From an uncultured Pelagibacteraceae bacterium (GTDB taxonomy: Bacteria > Pseudomonadota > Alphaproteobacteria > Pelagibacterales > Pelagibacteraceae): DNA of 64,000 nt. Location: the NCBI GenBank assembly GCA_902524945.1, contig CABZFF010000004.1, positions 22,410 through 86,409 on the forward strand, in the 5' to 3' direction. The notes below the pieces were generated by a model. The model made no database searches. It was given only the letters and a program-made list of their open reading frames with translations, and was not told where the DNA came from. The number at the start of each line of letters is the position of its first letter. Within the stretch, counting starts at the first letter, position 1. Shown one piece after another: positions 52,981-62,150 of the stretch. The position numbers and the translations under genes are program-made.

Positions 52981-53538
52981 CTATTTTTCCTCATTTTTTG
53001 ATTTTTTTTTTGCCACACCCACTAATGCCGGTCTTAACAACCTTTCACCCAACATGTAGCCAGCTTGAATTTCTTGTAAAATTATCCCATTTTCAGCTTT
53101 ATCATCTTCTATCTCAGTCATCGCTTGGTGAAGGTTAGGATCAAATTTTTTATTTTTTGTTGAAATTTTTTTGATATTATTTTTCTCAAATATAGAAACT
53201 AGATCATTTTCAATAATTGTAATATTTTCTAAAAATTTATTTAAATCTTTATTATCCCTAAGAACATTGTCATTCTTAATAGCAGCTTTTGCTCTTTCTA
53301 AATTATCTAAAATTGCTAAACTTTCTTTTGCAAAATTAAATGAACCAAATTCAAATGCATCTTTAATTTCTTTCTCAAAACGTCTTCGCTGATTTTCTAT
53401 TTCCGCTAAAGATCTTAATAATTTATCCTCAGTATCTTTAAGCTTTTCCTCTATACTAATGTCTTTTTTGGAGTTTTCATTAGACTCTTTGAAGGATTTA
53501 TTATCGTGATTTGTTTTTTTTTCATTTTTTTCAGACAT
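52981..53538 (-). CDS. grpE: nucleotide exchange factor GrpE
   Basis: LRSLAEIENQRRRFEKEIKDAFEFGSFNFAKESLAILDNLERA, FDPNLHQAMTEIE, GYMLGERLLRPALVGV. Confidence 0.97.
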   Translation of the reverse strand: MSEKNEKKTNHDNKSFKESNENSKKDISIEEKLKDTEDKLLRSLAEIENQRRRFEKEIKDAFEFGSFNFAKESLAILDNLERAKAAIKNDNVLRDNKDLNKFLENITIIENDLVSIFEKNNIKKISTKNKKFDPNLHQAMTEIEDDKAENGIILQEIQAGYMLGERLLRPALVGVAKKKSKNEEK

Positions 53539-53581
53539 TTGATTGCTATATAGTAATTATTTTTAAAATTACTAGCTTTAT

Positions 53582-54157
53582 ATGAAAAAAATTTTAATTG
53601 GCACACATAATCAAGGAAAATTTAGAGAAATTGCGCATTTGATTTCTAAAAAAATAAAAAAAATTTCTCCAATTGTGCTTAAAATTTCAAGTCCTAAAGA
53701 GACTGGAAAAACATTTAATGCTAACTCTAAACTTAAAGCTAATTACTTTGCAAAATTTGTAAATTTTCCAGTCATTTCAGATGACTCAGGGCTTTGTATC
53801 AAATCACTTAATTATAAACCCGGAATATATTCAGCAAGACTTGCTAAAAAGCATGGTAGTTTTACAAAAGCAATGAGGGTTTTATTAAAAAAAATGAAAA
53901 ATAAAAAAGATAGATCTGCTTACTTTATATGTTCTTTAACTTTTAAAAACACAAAAAAGAAATCAGTTACTGTTACTGGTAAAATAAATGGTACAATATC
54001 AAAAAAAATAATTGGAAAAAATGGTTTTGGTTATGATCCAATATTTATACCTAAATTATACAAAAAAACTTTTGGTCAAATACCTCAATCAAAGAAAATG
54101 CTTATTGATCATAGATATTTGGCGTTTAAAAAATTAAAAAAAAAAATTAAAATTTAA
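53582..54157 (+). CDS. rdgB: XTP/dITP diphosphatase (RdgB/HAM1)
   Basis: ILIGTHNQGKFREIAHLI, ISDDSGLCIKSLNYKPGIYSARLA, GFGYDPIFIP. Confidence 0.97.
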   Translation: MKKILIGTHNQGKFREIAHLISKKIKKISPIVLKISSPKETGKTFNANSKLKANYFAKFVNFPVISDDSGLCIKSLNYKPGIYSARLAKKHGSFTKAMRVLLKKMKNKKDRSAYFICSLTFKNTKKKSVTVTGKINGTISKKIIGKNGFGYDPIFIPKLYKKTFGQIPQSKKMLIDHRYLAFKKLKKKIKI

Positions 54158-55301
54158 TAAACTTATTATTCTCAGTTTTGTAAATATTTAGTTCCTGCGT
54201 TACTGTTTTGTTCTTGAAACTGAATGTTCCTATTTTACCTTTTATTTTACTACTAAAATTAAAATCATTTATTGAATTGATTTTTCCAACTTTTTTCCAG
54301 GTATAATAGATCAAACCTAAAGCATCATATGCAAGTATTGTAATTTCATTCGGATAAGATGAATATTTTTCATAATATATTTTATTGTATTTAGTAAATT
54401 CTTTGTAACTTATCGAAGGATAATAGATTGTTTTTATTGTATTTTCGTAGAATATACTTTCATCAAACCATTGATTCACAGTTGTAAATAAAACATTTTT
54501 TTGGTTAACATCTGTATAAACTAAAGATGTTAAAACGCTTTTTAGATTGTTTCCAAAATCGATGATTATAACAGAGTCAAAGTTGACATTTCCTAAAGTA
54601 TAGAGTTGTTCAAGTCTTTCCAATTCTTTAGTTGATTGTTCATCGTCTTTATCCTCGAACATTTTTTTTCGCAATTCAAGATTTCTTTTTCTTTGCGTAT
54701 AATTAGTTAAATTCTCTATTTCACCGGTGAGGATCTTTGGATCAGGGCTATATTGAAATATTTTAGTTTTTTTTAAATCAAATTTTTTTAATTTACTCTC
54801 TACAAATTTTGCGTATTGATTTTTGGGAAAAAGGATCACAGTTTTTTTCTTTTTTTGTTTTTTTAAAAAATCAAACAAAGCGATCAATTGAGACTCTAAA
54901 CTTATTCCAATACTAATAATATTATTAGTAAAATCCGGAGACATATTTGATGGTGAAATAAAAATTAAATCATTATATTTCTTTACCTCATTAAAATCCT
55001 TATTATCTATAGGTCCAATTACGATATTCGCTCCTTCAGATTTAATATCTTGAATTGCTTTGTTGAGTTTTTCTTTATCATTCAAACCCGAGTCTTTAGG
55101 AATTATAAAAACCTTATCATCACCTATTTCCTCTAAAGCTAATTGCAAGGAATACATTAAAGAATTTCCTAAATCTTTATATTCCCCCGTCAAAGGAGCG
55201 AGTAAACCAATTTTAAGGGATTGGTTATTCTCTTTACTAAAAACATTAGAATTAAAAAATATTATTATGTAATATATAAAAATAAGAATTACTTTTTTCA
55301 T
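54147..55301 (-). CDS. penicillin-binding protein activator/periplasmic binding-protein-like (LpoA-type)
   Basis: Signal peptide; KIGLLAPLTGEYKDLGNSLMYSLQLALEEI; located next to rsmI. Confidence 0.8.
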   Translation of the reverse strand: MKKVILIFIYYIIIFFNSNVFSKENNQSLKIGLLAPLTGEYKDLGNSLMYSLQLALEEIGDDKVFIIPKDSGLNDKEKLNKAIQDIKSEGANIVIGPIDNKDFNEVKKYNDLIFISPSNMSPDFTNNIISIGISLESQLIALFDFLKKQKKKKTVILFPKNQYAKFVESKLKKFDLKKTKIFQYSPDPKILTGEIENLTNYTQRKRNLELRKKMFEDKDDEQSTKELERLEQLYTLGNVNFDSVIIIDFGNNLKSVLTSLVYTDVNQKNVLFTTVNQWFDESIFYENTIKTIYYPSISYKEFTKYNKIYYEKYSSYPNEITILAYDALGLIYYTWKKVGKINSINDFNFSSKIKGKIGTFSFKNKTVTQELNIYKTENNKFIKF

Positions 55302-55304
55302 TTT

Positions 55305-56144
55305 ATGAATTTATCATTAAACACTTTATACATTGTTTCAACTCCAATTGGAAATTTGGATGATATTACTTTACGTGCTATTAAAGTATTAGAAAATTCA
55401 GACATTATCTTATGCGAAGATACAAGGCGATCATTAAAGTTACTAAACCATCTTAAAATTGAAAAAAAATTAGTTTCCTACCATAAATTTAATGAAAAAA
55501 AACAAACTACATTAATGATAGAATACATTAAACGAGGCAAAATTTTGTCTTTAATTTCTGATGCTGGAACCCCAATGCTCTCAGATCCGGGAAAAATTCT
55601 TTTAAACGAATGTATAAAAAATAAAATAAATGTTACACCAGTTCCGGGAGCTTCATCCATAACTGCAGCAATGAGCGTCTCTGGATTTGATGATAAATTT
55701 TTGTTTTATGGTTTTTTACCTAAAACTGATAACGAACTTGAAAAAGTATTTAAAAAATTATCTAATTTCGATTTTTGCCAAGTATTTTTCGTCCCGGCGC
55801 AAAAAATAAACTTTTATTTAAAAAAAATTAAAATGTACTACCCGTCAAGAAATTTGATTATCGCAAAAGAAATGACAAAATTACACGAAAATTTTTATAG
55901 ACATGAGGTGAAAAGTCTAAAGACACTTAAAATACCTTTTAAAGGTGAAATTACACTTATTCTATCAATGGGCAAGATAAAATATCAATCTTTAAATAAG
56001 ACTAAAATTGTTAATAAAGTTAAAAAATTTTTAAAAAAATATAGCTTAAAAGATACTGTTGAATTAATTATGGAAACTGAAAAAGTAAGTAAAAAAGAAA
56101 TTTACCAATTGTGTTTAAATGTCAAAAACAAAAGTAATATTTAG
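55305..56144 (+). CDS. rsmI: 16S rRNA (cytidine1402-2'-O)-methyltransferase; start 55305
   Basis: LYIVSTPIGNLDDITLRAIKVLENSDIILCEDTRRS, LISDAGTPMLSDPG, VPGASSITAAMSVSGF. Confidence 0.97.
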   Translation: MNLSLNTLYIVSTPIGNLDDITLRAIKVLENSDIILCEDTRRSLKLLNHLKIEKKLVSYHKFNEKKQTTLMIEYIKRGKILSLISDAGTPMLSDPGKILLNECIKNKINVTPVPGASSITAAMSVSGFDDKFLFYGFLPKTDNELEKVFKKLSNFDFCQVFFVPAQKINFYLKKIKMYYPSRNLIIAKEMTKLHENFYRHEVKSLKTLKIPFKGEITLILSMGKIKYQSLNKTKIVNKVKKFLKKYSLKDTVELIMETEKVSKKEIYQLCLNVKNKSNI

Positions 56145-56706
56145 TGTATTTTTAATATTTGTCTTAGTAGGCTGTTCATCAGTTGGAAGATTTGGAACGG
56201 GTGTTGACATAACTTTTGATCCTAGAACTATAGGGATGCAAATAGATGATACTATAATGCAAAAAAATTTATCAGCACGTCTTGCATTGAAAGAGAAAAA
56301 ATATTTCCTCACTATCCAATCAGAGGTTATAGATGGAAGAATTTTTTTATCAGGAAAAGTAGACAGACCTGAAGAAAAAATAAAAATAACAAAAATAGCC
56401 TGGGAAACAAAAGGAGTTCGTTCGGTAAAAAATGCAATTACCATTAGAGGTCAAAGTAATTTTAAATCAACTGCAAAAGATATTTTAATAACAAGTCAAC
56501 TCCGATCTGCTCTAATTTTTAATAAGAAAACTAAATCAAGAAATTACACGTTAGAGACAATTAATAGAAATATTTATATTTTTGGTATCGCAATGGACCA
56601 AGAAGAAAAAAAAGAAGTAGTCAATGAAGCTAACAAAATTTATGATGTTAAAGAAGTTTTCCCTTCAATTTATCTAGCTAATGAACTTAGTAGAAATAAA
56701 CTTTAA
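56119..56706 (+). CDS. BON-domain lipoprotein
   Basis: Lipobox LVGCSS; tandem BON-like repeats IDGRIFLSGKVDRPEEKIKITKIAWETKGVRSVKNAI. Confidence 0.88.
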   Translation: MSKTKVIFSVFLIFVLVGCSSVGRFGTGVDITFDPRTIGMQIDDTIMQKNLSARLALKEKKYFLTIQSEVIDGRIFLSGKVDRPEEKIKITKIAWETKGVRSVKNAITIRGQSNFKSTAKDILITSQLRSALIFNKKTKSRNYTLETINRNIYIFGIAMDQEEKKEVVNEANKIYDVKEVFPSIYLANELSRNKL

Positions 56707-58985
56707 TTATTGTAATCAATTACGTCAGATGAGTACGCCGCAATTGAAGCTAAGTTTAAAATTTCAGAGGTGCTGGCTCTCAAAGGCGCTACCTCGATTG
56801 GTGAACCTAAACCAATTAAAAGGGGTCCAATGAGTTTTCCGCCCCCAAAGACCTTCATAAGTTTTGTAGAAATTGCTGCACTGTGAAGTGCAGGCATGAT
56901 TAAAATATTCGCATTTCCAACAATCTTTGAAAAAGGATAAATCTCTTGATAAATAGGATTTAATGCTACATCAGGTTGCATCTCCCCATCAAAATCAAAA
57001 TCTACTTTTTCTTTTTTTAATAATTCAATAGCATTTCTAACGTGTTTGGTATTTTTTGAAATTGGCTTTCCAAAAGTTGAATGAGATAAGAAAGCTACCT
57101 TTGGATCAAAACCAAATAATCTAGCAACTCTCACACATGATTTTGAGACTTTAACTAATCTTTCTGGAGATGGAAAATCTTGAACATTTGTATCCGCAAC
57201 GAGTATTGTTTTTCCTTTCAAAGTAATCATAGTCATACCAAAAATTTCTTCTCCTGGTCGAGGATCTGTCACTTTTTTTAATTTTTCAATTGAAGCTGCA
57301 TAATGCCTTATATTTCCCGTCACCATTGCATCTGCATCTTTACATGCAATCATAGACGCACCCCAAGCAATCCGATCGTTTCTTACCAATCGATCCACAT
57401 CTCTTTCTAATTGCCCTTCTCTTTGAAGTCTTCTGTAAAGGTGTTTTGTATACTTCGCTCTTTTTTCTTTGTCTGTAGAGTTAACAACTTCTATTTTATA
57501 ATTCTCATCAAGCCCTATGTTTTTAAGTTGTTCCTTTATTCTTTTTTCAGCCCCTATTAAAATAGGAGTGCCCAATTTGTTTCTTCCAAACTCTATAGCT
57601 GCTTTAAGCATATTTTCATCTTCCCCTTCAGCAAAAATTACTCTTTTAGGATTTTTTCTTACTTTTGCATTAATACCTTGCATTAATGACATTGTTGGAT
57701 CAAGCCTGTTAGTTAGTTCATCTTTATATATTTCCAAGTCTTTAATATTTTTTCTTGCCACTCCACTCTTCATTGCAGCATCAGCTACTGCAGCAGGAAT
57801 TACACTGATTAATCTTGGATCAAAAGTTGAAGGTATTATATATTCTTTACCATATCTTGGTCGATCCCCTCCATATGCGGAAACAACTTCATCAGGAACA
57901 TTTTCGCGTGCAAGAAGAGCTATAGCTTTCGCGGCTGCTATTTTCATTTCTTCATTTATTTCTTTAGCTCTAACATCGAGAGCTCCTCTGAAAATATATG
58001 GAAAGCCAATCAAATTATTAACTTGATTAGGATAATCAGATCTTCCAGTTGCAATTATTGCGTCAGACCTTACTTCTTGAATTAATTCAGGTTTTATTTC
58101 TGGATCAGGATTTGCACAAGCAAAAATAATTGGGTTTTTTGCCATTGATTTAATCATATTTTTTGAAACAACGTCTTTGGCTGACAAACCTAAGAAAACG
58201 TCTGCGCCTTTTATTGCTTCGTCTAAAGTTCTTAGTTTAGTATCAGTTGCAAATGCTGATTTAAACTGATCAATGTTTTTACGTCCTTTATAAATAACCC
58301 CTTTGCTATCACACATTATAATATTTTCATTTTTAACTCCTGAACTTTTAAATAAGTTTGCACAAGCTTGAGCCGAAGCCCCAGCACCGTTAACAACAAT
58401 TTTTACTTTATCAATTTTCTTTTTTGAAATATTTAGAGCATTAATAAGAGCAGCAGTAGTAATAATCGCAGTTCCGTGTTGATCGTCATGAAAAATAGGA
58501 ATATCTAAAAGTTCTTTCAACTTTTGTTCGATTATAAAACAATCTGGAGCAGCAATATCCTCTAGGTTTATCCCTCCAAAAGTCCCTCCAATATTTTTAA
58601 TTGTTTCTATAATTGATTCAGGATTGTTATTATTAATTTCAATATCTATCGAATCTATATCTGCAAATCTTTTAAATAACACAGATTTTCCTTCCATAAC
58701 AGGTTTTGATGCTAAAGACCCAAGATTTCCTAGACCTAAGATTGCGGATCCATTACTTATGACCGCAACTAAATTCCCTTTACTTGTGTAGTCGTAAGCA
58801 AGATCCGGGTTTTTTGCAATTTCTTTAACTGGTGCTGCTACACCTGGAGAATATGCTAGTGAGAGATCTCTTTTAGTTGTGAGAGGTTTACTTGAACTTA
58901 TCTCAATTTTGCCTGACTTTCCCTTTATATGAAAATCAAGTGCTTCTTTATCTGAATAATGATCGATCTCTGTTTTCTTTGGCAT
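56703..58985 (-). CDS. maeB: NADP-dependent malic enzyme with C-terminal phosphotransacetylase-like domain
   Basis: LSLAYSPGVAAPVKEIAKNPDLAYDYTSKGNLVAVISNGSAILGLGNLG, HDDQHGTAII; C-terminal PTA-like domain FAEGEDENMLKAA. Confidence 0.96.
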   Translation of the reverse strand: MPKKTEIDHYSDKEALDFHIKGKSGKIEISSSKPLTTKRDLSLAYSPGVAAPVKEIAKNPDLAYDYTSKGNLVAVISNGSAILGLGNLGSLASKPVMEGKSVLFKRFADIDSIDIEINNNNPESIIETIKNIGGTFGGINLEDIAAPDCFIIEQKLKELLDIPIFHDDQHGTAIITTAALINALNISKKKIDKVKIVVNGAGASAQACANLFKSSGVKNENIIMCDSKGVIYKGRKNIDQFKSAFATDTKLRTLDEAIKGADVFLGLSAKDVVSKNMIKSMAKNPIIFACANPDPEIKPELIQEVRSDAIIATGRSDYPNQVNNLIGFPYIFRGALDVRAKEINEEMKIAAAKAIALLARENVPDEVVSAYGGDRPRYGKEYIIPSTFDPRLISVIPAAVADAAMKSGVARKNIKDLEIYKDELTNRLDPTMSLMQGINAKVRKNPKRVIFAEGEDENMLKAAIEFGRNKLGTPILIGAEKRIKEQLKNIGLDENYKIEVVNSTDKEKRAKYTKHLYRRLQREGQLERDVDRLVRNDRIAWGASMIACKDADAMVTGNIRHYAASIEKLKKVTDPRPGEEIFGMTMITLKGKTILVADTNVQDFPSPERLVKVSKSCVRVARLFGFDPKVAFLSHSTFGKPISKNTKHVRNAIELLKKEKVDFDFDGEMQPDVALNPIYQEIYPFSKIVGNANILIMPALHSAAISTKLMKVFGGGKLIGPLLIGLGSPIEVAPLRASTSEILNLASIAAYSSDVIDYNN

Positions 58986-59054
58986 TTTATTTTATGAGTA
59001 TGTAATATAAAGAAAATTAATTCACTATAAATTTATGGCTTAATTTAGATTTCT

Positions 59055-60581
59055 ATGAACTTACTATCTTCAGCTTCTATATTCAGTTTTTTTACAATAA
59101 TTAGTAGGATTTTAGGCTACTTAAGAGACATATTAATAGCAATATTTTTAGGAGCTTCAATTTCTGCTGATGCCTTCTTTGTCGCCTTTAGATTACCTAA
59201 TACTTTCAGACGACTTTTTGCTGAAGGAACTTTCAATGCTGCCTTCATTCCTAGTTACACTTCTGCTCATTTGAAAAGCCGGAAAGAAGGAAAAAAATTT
59301 GCTGATGATGTTTTAAGTCTCCTTTTATTAATTTTACTTTTCATAGTCACACTTGTTGAAATATTTACTCCTTATTTGGTTTATTTAATCGCTCCAGGAT
59401 TTGTAGATGATAATATTAAGTTCAATCTAGCGGTAGAGTTTACTAGAATTATTTTCCCCTTTTTATTATTTGTAAGTTTATCTTCATTTTTTTCAGGTAT
59501 TCTAAATTCAAATGATAAATTTGCAGCCGCTGCTGCTGCACCAATCATTTTGAATATAATTTTGATAATTAGTATTTTAATTTCATATTTTCAGAGTTTA
59601 AATATTGCTAAACATCTGTCCTATGGTGTCACGCTTGCAGGAGTTTTGCAGTTGATATTCTTAATTTTTTTCACCTTGAAGTTTTATAAACCAAATATTA
59701 AATTTAATTTTAAAATTACCAGTAAAGTAAAATTTTTCTTCAAAAAACTTTTACCAAGTGTCTTCTCATCTGGCGTTACACAAATTAATATTTTGGTAGG
59801 TACAATTATTGCTTCATTTCAGTCTGGAGCAGTTTCTTACTTGTACTATGCAGATAGAGTGTATCAAATCAATCTAGCTATTGCGGGAATAGCTGTAGGA
59901 ACTGTTTCATTACCTGTGCTATCAAAAGCATTTCAATCGAAAAATTACTCTAAAATTGCAAACATACAGAATAAGTCTTTACAATTATCTTTACTATTAT
60001 CAGTACCTGCCAGTTTAGGATTAATTATTGCTTCAGAAGAAATAGTTAATGGACTGTTTGGATATGGATCTTTTACCAATAAAGATGTTGAAATGACCTC
60101 AGACGCTTTGATGTTTTTTGGTTATGGAGTTATTGCATTTGCTTTAGTAAAAATTTTAGCTAATTTCTTCTTTGCAAGAGATAACACCACAACGCCATTT
60201 TACATTTCCTCATTTATTGTTTTTTTAAATGTAATAATAAGTATTAGTTTTTTTAGTAAAATTGGATTTTTAATTATTCCCATCGCAACCTCTATTTCAA
60301 CTTGGATAGGAGTATTAATATTTCTATATTTATTAGTGAAAAATAATTATTTATTTTTACAAAAAAAACTGTTTTATAACACTTTAAAAATTCTTATTTC
60401 ATCTTCAATTATGGCTTCCGTGCTCTTTTACTTTTTAAATAAATACTCAAGCTATTTTGAATATACAAGCTCATTAAAATCAGTTTATTTATTAATTATT
60501 GTAGGTTTCGTGGGAACTATTTATTTGTTATCTTGTTATATGTTTGGATTATTAAAAATAAAAAACTATAAAACAAATTAG
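59055..60581 (+). CDS. murJ: lipid II flippase MurJ
   Basis: SRILGYLRDILIAIFLGASISADAFFVAFRLPNTFRRLFAEGTFNAAFIPSY. Confidence 0.97.
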   Translation: MNLLSSASIFSFFTIISRILGYLRDILIAIFLGASISADAFFVAFRLPNTFRRLFAEGTFNAAFIPSYTSAHLKSRKEGKKFADDVLSLLLLILLFIVTLVEIFTPYLVYLIAPGFVDDNIKFNLAVEFTRIIFPFLLFVSLSSFFSGILNSNDKFAAAAAAPIILNIILIISILISYFQSLNIAKHLSYGVTLAGVLQLIFLIFFTLKFYKPNIKFNFKITSKVKFFFKKLLPSVFSSGVTQINILVGTIIASFQSGAVSYLYYADRVYQINLAIAGIAVGTVSLPVLSKAFQSKNYSKIANIQNKSLQLSLLLSVPASLGLIIASEEIVNGLFGYGSFTNKDVEMTSDALMFFGYGVIAFALVKILANFFFARDNTTTPFYISSFIVFLNVIISISFFSKIGFLIIPIATSISTWIGVLIFLYLLVKNNYLFLQKKLFYNTLKILISSSIMASVLFYFLNKYSSYFEYTSSLKSVYLLIIVGFVGTIYLLSCYMFGLLKIKNYKTN

Positions 60582-61586
60582 ATGATTAAAAAAAAATTAG
60601 TATTTTCTGGAGTACAACCAACTGGTAATTTACATTTAGGTAATTACCTTGGAGCTTTAAAAAATTTTGTTGCACTTCAAAAAGAAATGAAATGTATTTA
60701 CTGTGTTGTAGATTTACATGCTATTACTACTTTTCAAAAACCTAATGATCTACAAAATAATGTTTTAGAAACTGTTGCCAGTTTCATATCCACAGGACTA
60801 GATCCAAATAAAAGTATAATATTCAATCAATCGTCGGTACCAGGACATACTGAATTAGCTTGGATTTTAAATTGTGTTTCAAGAATTGGTTGGTTAAATA
60901 GGATGACACAGTTTAAGGATAAAGCTGGCTCTGATAAAGAAAAAGCAAGTGTTGGATTATATATTTATCCTAATCTCATGGCAGCTGACATTTTACTTTA
61001 TAAATCAACTCATGTACCAGTCGGAGCAGACCAAAAACAACACTTAGAACTCTCAAGGGATATTGCTCAAAAATTTAATAACGATTTTAATTGTAAAGAT
61101 TTTTTTCCAATTCCTGAGCCTTTAATTCCAAAGAAAGTATCAAGGGTAATGAGCTTAAGAGATGGTACAAAAAAAATGAGTAAGTCAGAAGAATCAGATC
61201 TTTCAAGAATCAATTTGAAAGATAACGCAGATGAAATAATAAAAAAAATTAAAAGAGCTAAATCTGACTCCGAGCCTATTCCAGAAAATTTGAGCAATTT
61301 AGAAAAAAAACCTGAAGCTTTTAATTTAATAAATATTTATGCTGAAATGACTAAAAAAAATTTAGAAGCTGTGCTTAACGATGTAGCAGGCAAGGAGTAT
61401 TCATTTTTAAAAACAAAGTTATCAGAGGTCCTTATCAGTGAGATAGTTCCAATAGGCAAAGAAATTAGAAAACTTTTAGAGGATAAGGCTCACTTGATGC
61501 AAATTTTGAAAAAAGGCAAAGAAAAAGCCAATATTATTGCTGAGGAAAACTTAAAAAATATACGTGAAAAAGTGGGACTGATATAA
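60582..61586 (+). CDS. trpS: tryptophanyl-tRNA synthetase
   Basis: VFSGVQPTGNLHLGNYLGALKNFV, GADQKQHLELSRDIAQKFN, KKMSKSEESDLS. Confidence 0.98.
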   Translation: MIKKKLVFSGVQPTGNLHLGNYLGALKNFVALQKEMKCIYCVVDLHAITTFQKPNDLQNNVLETVASFISTGLDPNKSIIFNQSSVPGHTELAWILNCVSRIGWLNRMTQFKDKAGSDKEKASVGLYIYPNLMAADILLYKSTHVPVGADQKQHLELSRDIAQKFNNDFNCKDFFPIPEPLIPKKVSRVMSLRDGTKKMSKSEESDLSRINLKDNADEIIKKIKRAKSDSEPIPENLSNLEKKPEAFNLINIYAEMTKKNLEAVLNDVAGKEYSFLKTKLSEVLISEIVPIGKEIRKLLEDKAHLMQILKKGKEKANIIAEENLKNIREKVGLI

Positions 61587-61598
61587 TATAAATTTCTC

Positions 61599-62147
61599 AT
61601 GATACAAACTGAAACTACACCGAACCCAAATTCACTTAAATTTCTCTCAGAGAAAGTTATTTCTGCTATTGGAACGGAAGAGTTTCAAAAAAAAAAATCA
61701 AAAGATTTAACAAATTCATTTGTTAAGGAACTTTTAGAATTTAAAGGTGTTGAGCTAGTCCTTTTATCTAAGAATTTTCTATCAGTAAAAAAAAATGACG
61801 ATGTTACATGGAATGAATTAAAACCCATGGTCATTTCTCATTTAAACCACTATTTTGAAAATAATGACGAGCCGATTTTAAAAGAAAACATAAAATCTAA
61901 AGTTAACAATAATGAAAACGATGAAACAGTAAAAAAAATAATTGATGTTTTAGATACCAAAATTAGGCCCGCAGTGGCAAGGGATGGCGGAGACATAAAG
62001 TTCAAATCTTTTGAAAATGGTGTCGTTAAAGTGGAATTACAAGGAAGCTGTTCTGGCTGCCCAAGTTCTCTTATGACATTGAAACAAGGAGTTCAAAATC
62101 TTTTGAAACATTATGTTAAAGAGGTAAACTCCGTAGAGGCAAATTAA
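61599..62147 (+). CDS. NifU family Fe-S scaffold protein (NfuA-like)
   Basis: TETTPNPNSLKFLS, RPAVARDGGDIKFKSFENGVVKVELQGSCSGCPSSLMTLKQGVQNLLKHYV. Confidence 0.96.
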   Translation: MIQTETTPNPNSLKFLSEKVISAIGTEEFQKKKSKDLTNSFVKELLEFKGVELVLLSKNFLSVKKNDDVTWNELKPMVISHLNHYFENNDEPILKENIKSKVNNNENDETVKKIIDVLDTKIRPAVARDGGDIKFKSFENGVVKVELQGSCSGCPSSLMTLKQGVQNLLKHYVKEVNSVEAN

Positions 62148-62150
62148 ATT

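Noticed and set aside
55221-55304. Upstream extension of rsmI
   Set aside because: Runs antisense into the 54147-55301 gene; the RsmI family begins near MNLSLNTLYIVSTPIGNLDD at 55305
57517-58026. 169-aa plus-strand ORF
   Set aside because: Antisense to maeB; shadow ORF of a conserved gene
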